This document shows, piece after piece, positions 20,301-29,748 of a DNA stretch of 31,874 bases. Under the pieces are notes generated by a model, which had not been told where the DNA came from, did not search any database, and saw nothing but the letters and a program-made list of their open reading frames with translations. Source of the DNA: Heterotrichella gracilis (lineage: Eukaryota; Sar; Xanthophyceae; Tribonematales; Xanthonemataceae). Numbering within the stretch: position 1 is the stretch's first letter; each line of letters opens with the position of its first letter. Location: NCBI GenBank assembly GCA_032358255.1, contig JAULBX010028061.1, forward strand, positions 1-31,874. Direction: 5' to 3'. Position numbers and translations under genes: made by a program.

Positions 20301-23300
20301 TGAACAAGCGCGTGAGACTATTGTGGGATTTTATGATGTTGCTTGCCGAGCATCCCGTTTTTCAAGTAGACCAGCGATTCAAAAATGCACCATTGGAATC
20401 AAATAGATGATGTGCGTCCTCACAGCCACAGAAATTCTCTACTTTTATTACCGACATGCACAATGCCCCATTAGAATAAAGTAGATGATGGGCGTCCACA
20501 GCGACAGGAATTTCACAAGTCCCCATATATGTTATTATATAATAACAGAATAATGATGGAAAGCCCGCCGCAGTCCCTCTTTGGTTGATACAAGGGTGCA
20601 TGTTCCCTCCCCCCACCTTGATATCCTCCATCTCCTTGAGCAGCTGCTCCTCCTCGTCCACCTCCTCTTCCTCATCACCCCCCTTGGCCACATCCACACC
20701 GCCTGCCTCAGCCTTCTTCTTTTCCTTCTCGGCAAGATCAACTGCTGCGCGCACCTTGAGGCGCCTACAAGGGGGTGGCGATATGGAAAGTAAGAAGGAG
20801 GTAATGCCGCATGGCCAAAAGACACAAGGATCTTGAGCCCACTATAATAATTTCGTTTTCGTTTCACTTCTGCCCACATGCCGCCGATTGCAGCCACAGC
20901 TATTGCCCCAACCCCAGCCATCGCCACCGTCACCCACCACAACGATAGACACAACACACCCAGCTACCCTCACCATTGTATTCAGCTGCGCCCCAGCACC
21001 TGCAGGTCCCCGCACAACCACAGCCACAGCCACAGCCAAACACACCAAAATCCCATTAACAGCAGAACCACAACCGCCCCCTTTAGACCCCCCCTCCCCC
21101 CTCCCACACCATTTGATCAGCTGCTTGAACTCGCTGCGCCCCAGCACCTGCAGGTCCTCGCACAGCGCAGCAATCTCCTTGGTGGTGGTGGGGTGCGAGC
21201 GGATGAGGTCAATAACCTCAGCACCACCCAAACCCTCTTCATCATCCCCACCATCAGCCTCCACCTCGCCCTTCATGTCAATCCTGGACAAGGTGTAGGG
21301 TTTTAGGGTTTAGGGTTGGGGTGGTGCATGTGACTGGCCTGGCAGTGGGAGTGCACATGATGCCATGTCCATACCCTAACCAACACATCTACAACCGCAG
21401 CCTGCTCACATCCAATCCGCAGCATTATCACCCTGACGTGTCCGCACAACATGCACACCCCAATATCAGATCAGCGTCACATAATGCATGGCATGGGAAA
21501 TGCTTTCAACTCAACACAAACCCTACTACTCCCTTGCCAACCCCACCTTGTGAACCGCCCCACAAACCCTGAACTGTGAACCCTAAACCCTACAATTTCC
21601 TTGCCCGCCCCACCTTGTGAACTGGCCCACCAGCCCCACCAGGTTGGTCGCCATGATAAACCCTAAACCCCAAACCCTAAACCCTACAATTCCCTTGCCC
21701 GCCCCACCTTGTGAACTGGCCCAGCAGCTCCACTGGGTTGTTTGCCATGACAAACTCTAAACCCTAAACCCTAAACCCTACAATCCCTTTCCCGGCCCCA
21801 CCTTGTGAACTGCCCCAGCAGCTCCACCGGGTTGGTCGCCATGACAAACTTGGCCACCGGCAGCGCCTTGTGCGTGGTGCTCAGCCCCTCCTCGTACCCC
21901 TCCCTGTGCTTCTTCTGCTTCACCTTCATCTTGATCAGGGCGTCGGGGCCCATGATCTTGGGGGCATCAGCAACCTCCTGGACAGGGGGGTAAAAAGGAA
22001 TATTGTTCATTTCACCTGCACCTTGATGAGGGCACTTGGGCCTGTAATTTGGTGGCGTCGTCAACCTCCTCCCTAGTGGAAAATGGAACTAATATATTAC
22101 ATATCCTTCACTCCTCGGAATAAATTACTCCAAACACAACTAGCAAAATCCCTTCCAGCCCTAGCCAAAACAATAACCAAGGTATGCTCCCAGAACCCTC
22201 CCAAAACCCCAGCCCAAAACCCTAGCAAAAAACCCGTGCGACCGCACCTGGAACAGCACTTTTGTGTCCAGCAGGCGCGGGTCGATCTTGGCGGGCGCCT
22301 TGTATCCCATGCACACCACGAAGATCTCGGCGGACGCGTTACGCGAGGCGGTGGGCTTGGTGGCCTCCACCTTGCGGAAGAGCTGGTTAAAGCAGTACAG
22401 CAGCGCGTTGTAGTCCTTGGACCTGAGGGGTGGGGATGTTGGTACTTTTAACTACTTTATTAGCTACTTTAGTCGTTAGTTAGAGTGGTCTCTGCCTTTG
22501 TGGAACTGCGGGTTGAGGCAGTACAGCAGCGCGTTGTAGTCCAGGGACCTGGGGTGGGGAGTGGCAGTACATCAATTCATATAATAGTTAGTCAGATGTT
22601 AGTTGAGGTGGGGTGGGTGGGTGGGTGGGTGGGGAGTGGGAGGTGGGGCAATCACAGATCCCGTTGGGTGCCAGAAAACACCACCGCCAGGTTGAATACC
22701 TCCAGCACCAGCCAGGACTGGAAATATATTCAGTCATGATACCGTCACATGTTCGCCCCGTCGATTCTTAGACACATGAGTTCGTGGTTGGATACCCGAA
22801 GCCACAAGGGCATTTAGTCAAAATACAGGATCACACACGCACCTGAACACCTTGGTGACAAAGGTGCCGTTGGGCGCCAAAAACTCCACCGCCAGCTTGA
22901 GCGCCTCCAGCACCAGCCATGACTGGGAGTAGGCCTCCGAGGACCACACACCACCCACGTTTGGGGCACCATCATGGACCACCACATCCAGCATGTTGCC
23001 CGCCGCCTCCTTCTTGAGCGCCTGGCGGCACTTCTGGGTGGTGATGTCCCCGACGAGGGTCTTCACCCCCCGTATGGCCTTGATGGGCACCAGGTCCACC
23101 CCGATGATGAGGCTGCTCATGGGCATGGTCTTGGCCGCCACCTGGCACCAACCGCCTGCAGGGGCGGAGTATGTGTGTGTGTGGGTGTGGGTGGGTGGGT
23201 TTTGGGGGGGGGTGCACACACGCTCCGTGGCACTCCGCAGCGCCAGTGCGGTGCAGGTAGAGGTATTGAGTGTTGGTAGAGGTATTGAGCGTGCGCGGTT

Positions 23301-24011
23301 ACAACCTTGTGCCGGCGTGCATGGGAGGGTGCACCATTCGTTAAAAGCACCGCATTCAGCTGCGCATGGTACATCGCGCTGCCATTCACACAGTGCAGTG
23401 CTGCAGGCCCACGCACGGGTCCCTTGGGTGAAGCATGCCGCACAGATTTTCTTCGCCATACCTGGTGCCGCACATAGATCCAACAGGCTGCGCGACTTCT
23501 CCAGAAAGTTGTACTTGCGGTTCAGCTGGATGAGCTTGAAGGCGGCACGGGACCGGTACCTGCGGGGGGTGGCACAACCAGTGTGTGGCTGAACATATGC
23601 ATGGAGGTATGACGGTTTGGAGCTCCAGCCATCAATAATCCACTACTTTAGTAGTGTCAGGTTGAACGCAGGGGCATAGGTATTATGGCAGTAGGTTTGG
23701 GCTTGCTGTGACTTCATATGCATGCATATGCCAAACCTTGCGGTTTCCTTTGCAGGGAGGAAGGGTTTAGAGCGTACTCTTCACACTACTTAACACTACG
23801 CAGTAACGCAGTTGTCTGCAGCGTGCGGTGTGACGTTGCATACACGCAGAGGAGTGCGAAAGGTAAACTGTGCGGCGGCAGCCTACTGTACGGGAGTGAA
23901 GCTGACTGAACAAAGATGCTGCAGTGTTGTGTCGATAGGAACGTACCCTTGCTCCTTTGCCAAGTGGTAAAACTTGTCCAGCCGGTGCTTTCCCTTCGTT
24001 TTCTTCACCAT
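14365..24011 (-). CDS. SPB1: Spb1/FTSJ3-type pre-rRNA 2'-O-ribose methyltransferase
   Basis: Nucleolar enzyme that methylates ribose in the large-subunit rRNA A-loop and is needed for 60S assembly (family knowledge). Exons in transcript order: 24011-23947, 23559-23462, 23155-22843, 22422-22248, 21977-21802, 21283-21110, 20764-20617, 20138-19980, 19681-19558, 19185-18971, 18539-18391, 18124-17983, 17575-17343, 15878-15758, 15027-14910, 14552-14365. Frame holds throughout: 865 aa, close to family size. Seen: start [23 protein letters not shown] motif DLCAAPGGWCQVA (49-61); predicted catalytic tetrad K30, D116 (HDGAPNVGG), K156 (TFVTKVFR), E191; central acidic region; Spb1 C-terminal signatures [23 protein letters not shown] and [16 protein letters not shown]; Lys/Gly-rich tail ending GKGGGRR. 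The start has AAGATGG context. Introns carry junction echoes and heptamers like those of the nucleotidase gene. Confidence 0.95.
14640..14659 (-). repeat. Acceptor echo of the last Spb1 exon
   Basis: TTGCAG|GCAAGGGCACGACC copies the true start of the last exon (TTTCAG|GCAAGGGCAAGACC at 14552), 107 bp further upstream in the transcript. Confidence 0.75.
15104..15287 (-). repeat. Acceptor echoes of Spb1 exon 15
   Basis: Partial copies of the exon (GCTGCCAAGGCCAAGGC and CTGGGCAGGACGACCT) lie at about 15104-15160, 15184-15212 and 15254-15287, upstream in the transcript of the real acceptor at 15027. The 15287 copy keeps CAG and codes [11 protein letters not shown] before diverging. TTTAGGG motifs lie between copies. 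Confidence 0.85.
15431..15700 (-). repeat. Donor echo ladder of Spb1 exon 14
   Basis: Copies of the exon end CGCAAGCGC(C/A)(T/C)CTGCAG|GTGAGG end at 15644 and 15534, with a decayed one near 15431, after the real donor at 15758. Steps are 114, 110 and about 103 bp. The two nearer copies keep an intact CAG|GTGAGG. Each copy also contains the upstream GGTGGAGG(C/T)AAAGG exon text. Confidence 0.9.
15992..16051. repeat. Small nested inverted repeat
   Basis: CAAGGGTAATA (15992-16002) pairs with TATTACCCTTG (16041-16051). Inside it, TAATAGGCCCTATTA is a second near-perfect palindrome. AT-rich, 60 bp, with no clear target duplication. It could be a minute MITE remnant or just a hairpin. Confidence 0.6.
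16603..16627. repeat. Perfect 11-bp hairpin with 3-bp loop
   Basis: AAGGGTGTTAA, loop GGC, TTAACACCCTT. It lies within the large Spb1 intron. No function is evident. Confidence 0.85.
19924..19950. repeat. TTTG microsatellite
   Basis: A (TTTG)n-like run, TTTCTGTTTGTTTGTTTGTT, just outside Spb1 exon 8. Confidence 0.8.
20213..20223 (-). repeat. Short acceptor echo of Spb1 exon 8
   Basis: CCTTACAG|GAGCGCCAGAG repeats CCTTGCAG|GAGCGCCTGTC, 85 bp upstream in the transcript of the real acceptor at 20138. TTTAGGG-like text separates them. Confidence 0.6.
20987..21012 (-). repeat. Internal echo of Spb1 exon 6
   Basis: GACCTGCAGGTGCTGGGGCG, found inside the exon at 21137-21157, recurs in the intron downstream in the transcript at about 20990-21010 with one change. 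It is close to the other donor-side echoes in layout but lacks the exon end itself. Confidence 0.65.
21547..21756 (-). repeat. Three-step donor echo ladder of Spb1 exon 5
   Basis: Copies of the exon end (AACC-GGTGG-GCTG-TGGGCC... then GTTCACAAG|GTGGGG) end at 21708, 21614 and 21547, after the real donor at 21802. The first two steps are exactly 94 bp, the third 67 bp. CCCTAAACCC runs mark the far edge of each copy. Each keeps AG|GTGGGG. Confidence 0.92.
22497..22548 (-). repeat. Acceptor echo of Spb1 exon 4
   Basis: CCCCAG|GTCCCTGGACTACAAC, in frame [12 protein letters not shown], then stop TAA. It lies 126 bp upstream in the transcript of the real acceptor at 22422. Confidence 0.88.
22604..22650 (+). 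repeat. GGGT microsatellite, G-quadruplex candidate
   Basis: (GTGG)n/(GGGT)n run with more than four G-tracts on the plus strand, so C-rich in the Spb1 transcript. Similar G-rich text lies at 23170-23215. Confidence 0.75.
22660..22721 (-). repeat. Internal echo of Spb1 exon 3
   Basis: Text matching CAGTC(C/A)TGGCTGGTGCTGGAG and GGCACCCAACGG in the exon at 22868-22925 recurs here, about 200 bp downstream in the transcript. The donor itself is not retained. Confidence 0.75.
23715..23730. repeat. 16-bp perfect palindrome, copy 1
   Basis: CATATGCATGCATATG, inside the first Spb1 intron. The identical 16-mer recurs at 26369-26384. Confidence 0.95.
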
Positions 24012-25211
24012 CTTGCCGAGCTGCCCAAGTGGGCGGAGCCTGGTTTGTCAGCAGGCGACAAGCTGGGAGCCCGAAGGTCGGTGTCTTAAACTGGCGACGG
24101 TTTTTGTTTGATACAAAACGCGCTGCGTGTCTGGCACTGGTTGCGTGCTGCGTGCAAGGCACTAGTCACCGGTAAGCCGTCTGCAACATGCATGCATGCA
24201 CAATATGCAACACCAATTTGCACAGTCGCAGCGAGTGGTATGTTGAAACCAATTTCAAACACTAGAGATACCGTTTTGCAAGCTTTGACTGTTTGTGGGT
24301 TCTCACAACGTTGCGAGCCAACCCTCTTTCAGCCGCTGCGCGGGAAGAGGCGGCCGCGCGGCTGGCCCTTAATAAGGGTTTGGAAAGGGTTTTTCCGAAA
24401 CCCTTCGGAAGGGTTCCGAACGCCATGCTTGCTTTAATTGCCCGGCAAGCCACCTGTTAAGTGCCACCTGTTAAGTGCCACGGACACTTTGGTTGCATGA
24501 ATGCAGCATCCCTCATTGTGAATGTAATATTCGTACTCCAACGCTGGGGCATTTCCGTGCCTGACATTATGCCAACTGGTGGACTATCTCTTCGCTGATT
24601 CACCACCTCCAAAATGACCCAGCTCAGAGCAACATCGTGCTGTGCAGAAGCCACTGTGTGACTGTAAAACTTGCAAAATTCTACATGTACTGAGCGCTCA
24701 CCTAGCGGTATACCCATCAAAGCAGCTTTGAGGTCGACGGCCCTTGTGTCACATACCCTGGGTGGCCAGTGGCAGGGTACACAGCACTGTGAACAGCAGT
24801 ACTCCGTTGGCAAGGTCTACAAACATCCACTGTATTACAAGCCCTTACAAGTCGGGCACCATCCCCACAGGATCTCAACCTGCACAGACGCCCCCTTCTC
24901 TGCGTGCACGTGTGGTTGTTCAAGGGCATTATTTTCGTTGCAGATCCCCAGGCAATCCCAAAGCCCAAGTCATATGCGCATGTCAGCTCTTCTCTCATAC
25001 ACTCACACACCCCAGCCTGGTGCTGGTGTGTGGCAAAACCGATTGGTGTGTAGCAGCAGCAGCACCTTTGAAGCCCAACACTGCTCCAGTAAACGTTGCC
25101 CGAATCATGCAGGTATAGCTAGGTGCTGGTAAACTCACAGTTCCTGTCAAACTCCACATAGAAAAACTCCCAACCCCACGCCCGGGGTGGACATGGATAT
25201 ATGAGGAGTGC
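24012..25211. other. Spb1 upstream region and FTRV 3' flank; no gene seen
   Basis: Spb1 is transcribed leftward from here and the FTRV gene ends at 25212, so this holds the Spb1 promoter and the FTRV 3' UTR. TTACA at 24835-24839 and 24845-24849 (TGTAA on the minus strand) could be the FTRV poly(A) signal. Open frames on both strands look like no known protein. No heptamer runs occur. Confidence 0.55.
24374..24415. promoter_or_regulatory. Cluster of AAGGGTT/AACCCTT motifs upstream of Spb1
   Basis: AAGGGTTT at 24374, AAGGGTTTTT at 24385, and an inverted pair AACCCTT-CGG-AAGGGTT at 24399-24415, all within 42 bp and 360-400 bp upstream of the Spb1 start. They resemble but do not match the plant telo-box (AAACCCTAA) found in promoters of ribosome-biogenesis genes. 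A regulatory role is a guess from position. Confidence 0.3.
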
Positions 25212-25709
25212 TCAAACAACCTCAACCTCTTCTTCAGCCTGCAGGAACACATTAATATACAAAGTCACGCAGGACACTTGTAGGCAACCATCCATATTAA
25301 ATGAAGCACCCAAGAGGGACCCAGGGAACTGGTTATTGCAATAATGGGATTTGGGAAGGCAACCCCAGCGTACCAGGTGGGCGAAGAACTTCGTTGGCTT
25401 TGCAGTGTCGTTCTCCAACACGAACTGTACTTTGATTGGCAGGTTTGCTGACAGCTTCTGGCCCTTGAACTCGCTGACGTCTTGCACAACTGTGCCCTCC
25501 AGGCCTTCCAGGTTGAACCCATCCTTCTGCTTGGGTACAGTGTATATGGTCACTGGTGTCTTGACCCGTACTTTCGAGCCATCTGCGAACGCTGCAGTTG
25601 CATTCAGGCGCAAGCTGCGGGAGGAGCTTGGAACTCCCTTCCTCCTGAACGCCTGAGTGTTGCTTGTGAAGGCCATGCATTGCACACTGGGGGCTAGGTG
25701 GGCCATCAT
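25212..25709 (-). CDS. FTRV: Ferredoxin-thioredoxin reductase variable chain, chloroplast precursor
   Basis: Non-catalytic subunit that caps the Fe-S catalytic chain in the stromal enzyme passing electrons from ferredoxin to thioredoxins (family knowledge). Two exons: 25709-25374 (112 codons) and 25238-25212 (AEEEVEVV, TGA); intron 135 bp; 120 aa in all. The mature SH3-like barrel is visible from about residue 46: VRVKTPVTIYTVPKQ, LEGLEGTVV, KGQKLSANLPIKVQFV and the family-typical KPTKFFAHL. The first ~40 residues are rich in Ser, Arg and Ala with few acidic residues, as in a transit peptide. The start is Met-Met; the second ATG is also possible. The C-terminal exon is unusually tiny but phase-correct. 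It is divergent from the PHYHD1-like gene, 606 bp away. Confidence 0.92.
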   Translation of the reverse strand: MMAHLAPSVQCMAFTSNTQAFRRKGVPSSSRSLRLNATAAFADGSKVRVKTPVTIYTVPKQKDGFNLEGLEGTVVQDVSEFKGQKLSANLPIKVQFVLENDTAKPTKFFAHLVRWGCLPKSHYCNNQFPGSLLGASFNMDGCLQVSCVTLYINVFLQAEEEVEVV

Positions 25710-26315
25710 GGTAGGTTGTTGCTGTAAAGCGTGCTTTGACCTAGTGGTGAAACACCAACCACCTTGAACTCGCAAAGTTGGGCTTCTTAGCCTAAGGCCT
25801 AGTATGCCCGCAGTGACACGCACAATGTAGTACACGAGATGGTGAACTGGGCAGGTGGTGTGTGGATACAAGTTGCCACTGCCAGAGGGGAGAGCTTGCA
25901 GCACGTACGGTAGCAGTTGGCAATTGAGGCAGTGGAAGTGCAGGGAGCGTTCTGCGGCTTGCCAAAGCACTTCAGACGTTTATTGGCTTGTCAAAGTTGC
26001 AGCCAAGTGCGAGTGGATAAATTCCAGCCTGGCAAACCCAAAGGGGGAGTATCACGGAGGGGAAGTCGTTTCTACAACAATTGACTTTTAACGTCTGGAC
26101 AAAAGCCCAGGAATCCTGCGTGACAGTGTCAGAATGCGCAGTGCTCAGGCAAAAAAGGTCGCTTGTGTTTGACTTTGACAGATCCTAGGGCAGGTTGTCC
26201 GCTCTTGCTCGTGACACTGTTACGTCAACTGCATCGTAGCCCCTAGTGCTGGGCTCCCAGGAGCTACTTTTTCCCTCACGGCGAGTTCAATTAGAACCTA
26301 AGCAACTGGTTCTCG
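25710..26315. promoter_or_regulatory. Bidirectional intergenic promoter region
   Basis: 606 bp between two divergent starts (FTRV at 25709, dioxygenase at 26316), which must contain both promoters unless unseen 5' exons exist. I see no convincing TATA box. An in-frame TAG at 26292-26294 fixes the start of the right-hand gene. Confidence 0.6.
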
Positions 26316-28255
26316 ATGCTGACAAAGGAGCAGCGTGACGCGTTTGAGGCTGACGGTGCGACTTTCTCCATATGCATGCATATGCACACCGAACATGGCT
26401 GGCCCCACACAGCAACCACCCACGTCCCTTTGCACTAGTAATACTTGACGCCATGAAAGCTGACATTAGTGCCTTGGTTTGTAAAAGGCTTCCTGGTGCT
26501 GGAGAACTTTGCCAGTGGCGAGGAGATTGCCAGCTTGACGCAAGAAGCCGGGGTACTACTGGACCAGTTTGATCCAGAGCCCACCTCAATCTTTTCCACA
26601 AAGAACCAGGTAAATATCAGCCCATCAATATCAGCGTTTGGCCTGCAGTATCAGTGAAAGGTGACTTTGTCCCATGTACGGTGGTGAGTGGCGTGGCCTG
26701 CTTATTCCACGTGGACTGCTCATTATTATGCATATGTGCCTAGGGGTGTGCACCAATGGAACAGCACCTTTGCGCCAATGGGCCAGCATATATTTTATCT
26801 AGTGATTTACATGCATCCCATAGACTACTTTTGATGTTGCGGTTGTCATGCTCATGCCTTGCTCATAGTGTGGCCAACGTCGTTCTTGAATGTCCAGGCA
26901 AAGAAGACTGACACATATTTCCTGGACAGCGCAAACAACATCAGCTTTTTCTTTGAGGAGAATGCCTTTGACGACAATGGCAAATTGAAACAGCCTAAGA
27001 AGTTGTCCATTAACAAAATCGGCCATGGTGCGATCAAGATATAAAACTCTTTACCATACCATTTCCAGTGCTGTTCAATTCGTACTGCATGCGCCCCTGC
27101 GCCATAAGATTGCCTCACCTGGATGTTTTGGAGTGCAGCCCTGCACGACCTGGATCCTGCATTCCGTGCATGGTCTCGCTCACCCAAGATCGGCGCATTG
27201 ATGAAAGATCTTGGCTTCAAAAAGCCCACGCCAGTGCAATCCATGTACATTTTCAAGGTGGGTCTTTTTGCGCTTTGCACTGTAATCTACAGCAGTGTCA
27301 AGTTCCTGGGCGAATGTGCCATCTTGAGCAATGTGCATTCCTGACGGAGCTCCGAATTGTGCAGCAACCTGGCATTGGTGGCGAGGTAGTGCCGCACCAG
27401 GACAGCTCATTCTTGTACACTGATCCACCCTCTTGCATTGGGATTTGGCTGGCCTTGGAGGATGCCACGGTGGAGAATGGTTGCTTGTGGACATGGCGAG
27501 GTGCGTGCATCTCACATTCTCTGCCTGCATGGCCAAAGGCGTAATTGTCATCGGAAGTTGCACCTTGCTTGTGCCATACTGCTGCGTGCTGGTCTGATTC
27601 ATGGAGTCAGTGGGGAATTCTTGTCAAAAGCGTATTAATGTGGCGCTTGACATGCGATGCGAAATATAATGATTGTGATGTAATATAAATATGTTTACGC
27701 GGCAGGGAAGGATGCATCGCATGAGTACAGAAAGTGCGTACCTTGCCCAGCTGCGCACTTCCTGGGTGCAGGCATTCACAAGCAGGGTATCCAACGCCGC
27801 TTTCTGCGGACGGCAGATGACGCAGTCATGTTTGAGGGCGAGCTGCCTCCATATGACAAGGGGGAGTCGTTCCCGATTGAGGCCAAGGCAGGCACGCTGG
27901 TGGTGCTGCACGGGGCAAACCTGCACTACAGCAACGAGAACCGCTCCCCTTGCTCGCGACACGCCTACACCATGCACTGGATTGAAGGGGCACCGGGCTG
28001 CCAGTGGGCTGCAGACAATTGGTAAGTGACATGGCTGTGGTTACTGTTTTTTACCCAGCGTGCGTGTCTGTGTGGTGCCTGGGGTGCATGTGGGCCATCG
28101 CTGTACTGTGAACGCATAGATTGGTGACAATACGATATTTCAACCTTACCACATAACTAACCTGTGGGGGTTACTGGGTGGCATGATACAGGTTGCAGCG
28201 ACGCGCAGACTTGCCCTTTGAGCCACTGTCAACGCTGGAGTCATGCACAGCATGA
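26316..28255 (+). CDS. PHYHD1: Phytanoyl-CoA dioxygenase domain protein (PHYHD1 type)
   Basis: Non-haem Fe(II)/2-oxoglutarate dioxygenase; substrate unknown. Exons: 26316-26355, 26488-26609, 26898-27027, 27139-27257, 27365-27500, 27772-28021, 28192-28255. Frame is kept throughout: 286 aa, near the size of animal PHYHD1. Seen: DGFLVLENF at the N-terminus; [54 protein letters not shown]; iron ligands H148 and D150 (HQD) and H234 (NLHYS); R245 (SRHAYTMHW) for 2-oxoglutarate; C-terminal [14 protein letters not shown]. The exon 6 acceptor at 27772 was chosen because it gives [11 protein letters not shown] where the family has PGSH-x-x-G; an in-frame acceptor at 27706 would add 22 residues. The start is fixed by an upstream in-frame TAG. 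TGTAA at 28578-28582 may be the poly(A) signal. Introns lack echoes and heptamers. Confidence 0.92.
26369..26384. repeat. 16-bp perfect palindrome, copy 2
   Basis: CATATGCATGCATATG, 14 bp after the first donor of the PHYHD1-like gene; identical to 23715-23730. Confidence 0.95.
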
Positions 28256-29748
28256 GGAGCCTATCGATGGTAGTAAACGCGTAGCTTGCAGCCCTTGATG
28301 GCACAGATGCAGCCAATTGGCGTATACACAGCCAGGCTTTGGCAGCAGAAGCAGCAGCTGGAAGACCTATGCATCATTATGTACGCAGTCGGTTTAACGT
28401 GTGCGCGCATTGTACTCTATGTATGAAATATTGAATGCCAGGTTCTACCCTTATTTCTTTGAAGTTTGAGACACCTCCTACCCTTAGCATTAAGCATGTA
28501 CTTCGTCTACAATTGATTGTTTTTTAGATTTAGATAGTTGCAATCTGGACACAAGGCTGTGGAATACAAGAAGAAGCTGTAAAAATTGCACCACAGTACT
28601 TTTTCCCAAAACGAAGTACGCTAGCACGTTCAAGAGGCGAATTTCGAAGTGAGCCTCACCATCTTTCAAAAAAATACCAAGTACGATAGCTCAAGGTGTA
28701 ACACCATCCAGGAGTGATAACCATGAACAGAATACCAGAATAACAGAAATAATGATGCAAGTTCGCCGCATCGAAAGGGGCATACCAGGTGGTTATCATC
28801 AACCACTGCAGCATTAATTTCTCAGACGGTGACTTTCAGTAGGTCACCCACTTTTCTAGCAATATATGACGAACCCCTTGCTGACATGTCGACAAGTCGT
28901 TCAGACTGATACAAAACTGCCAAGCCCTTCACAGTCACTAGTTGGCACGGATACCTATTGTTACAAGAGCTTGTTGCGTTCATATGGCACAGCCGTCAAG
29001 TGTTCCACAAAGGCAACCGGCAGTGCCCACATGTGCAGAGCCCACGCTTTACATGGGGAGCACGTCAGCTGAAAATCAACACCGTGATTAAATTATTTTG
29101 TGAGGTAAACCCATAGAACAGGGCCTCTTGAGGAGTATGAGGCATCTTACGTTGGCCACATGCATGCATGCCACACCGTCCGGACCACCTTCGCGTCGTA
29201 TGGGCGATAGCAGGACGCGTAGCTTGAGTTGTTGGAAAAAGATGTAACTACCGTAATCGTACTGTCTGTCTTGTTTGCTGGCAATTTACATGGGTTGGAT
29301 GCTCAATATCCAAAAGAATGACCGGTTCGCAAATGGGCACTTTGACATTTTCAAGGCCTTCAGACAAGCAACCTATGTGCTCTGTAAACCTACACAACTT
29401 GCACAAAATTCAGAACAAACTGCGGCAGTGAAAACCTGAATTAGTGGGCAGTTCAACTCTTTCGTAGTGGAGTACCTTTTTTAGTACCATTCTTTCAGCA
29501 TGTCTGGTCTGAAACCAGGTAATTTGAAGCCAGGTGCTCCAGACCAGAAATGTTCATTGACAGGTTAACAGGCTGACAACTTTAGGTTTGGACAGCACTG
29601 TTTGTGTAGAACAACTGCAGTGGAGCAGGCATGTGTTTCATGGACATGAGCATTCTGGCATCAGGCCCACCAATATACTGTGCCCTGTTGTCCCCCTAAA
29701 CGTTATAGCAACCTCTGTATGAAGTGGTGCAGGCCACACAACTCCACC
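28256..29748. other. Intergenic region; no gene seen
   Basis: 3' flank of the dioxygenase gene and promoter of the next gene. An inverted repeat TCTGGTCTG (29503-29511) / CAGACCAGA (29540-29548) encloses a direct GAA(A/G)CCAGGT pair. ACATGCATGCATGCC occurs at 29160. Nothing else is recognisable. Confidence 0.5.

Noticed and set aside
1..22400. Interstitial heptamers as evidence that the window is subtelomeric
   Set aside because: Motifs are single or in twos and threes inside introns of ordinary genes, in both orientations, and absent from the right side; no long array is present.
24671..25132. 153-codon frame between Spb1 and FTRV
   Set aside because: No homology recognised and overlapped by similar frames on the other strand; best seen as UTR/intergenic sequence.
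29503..29548. Inverted repeat TCTGGTCTG/CAGACCAGA as a terminator or mobile-element end
   Set aside because: Arms are only 9 bp with a 28-bp loop and no target duplication; chance is sufficient.
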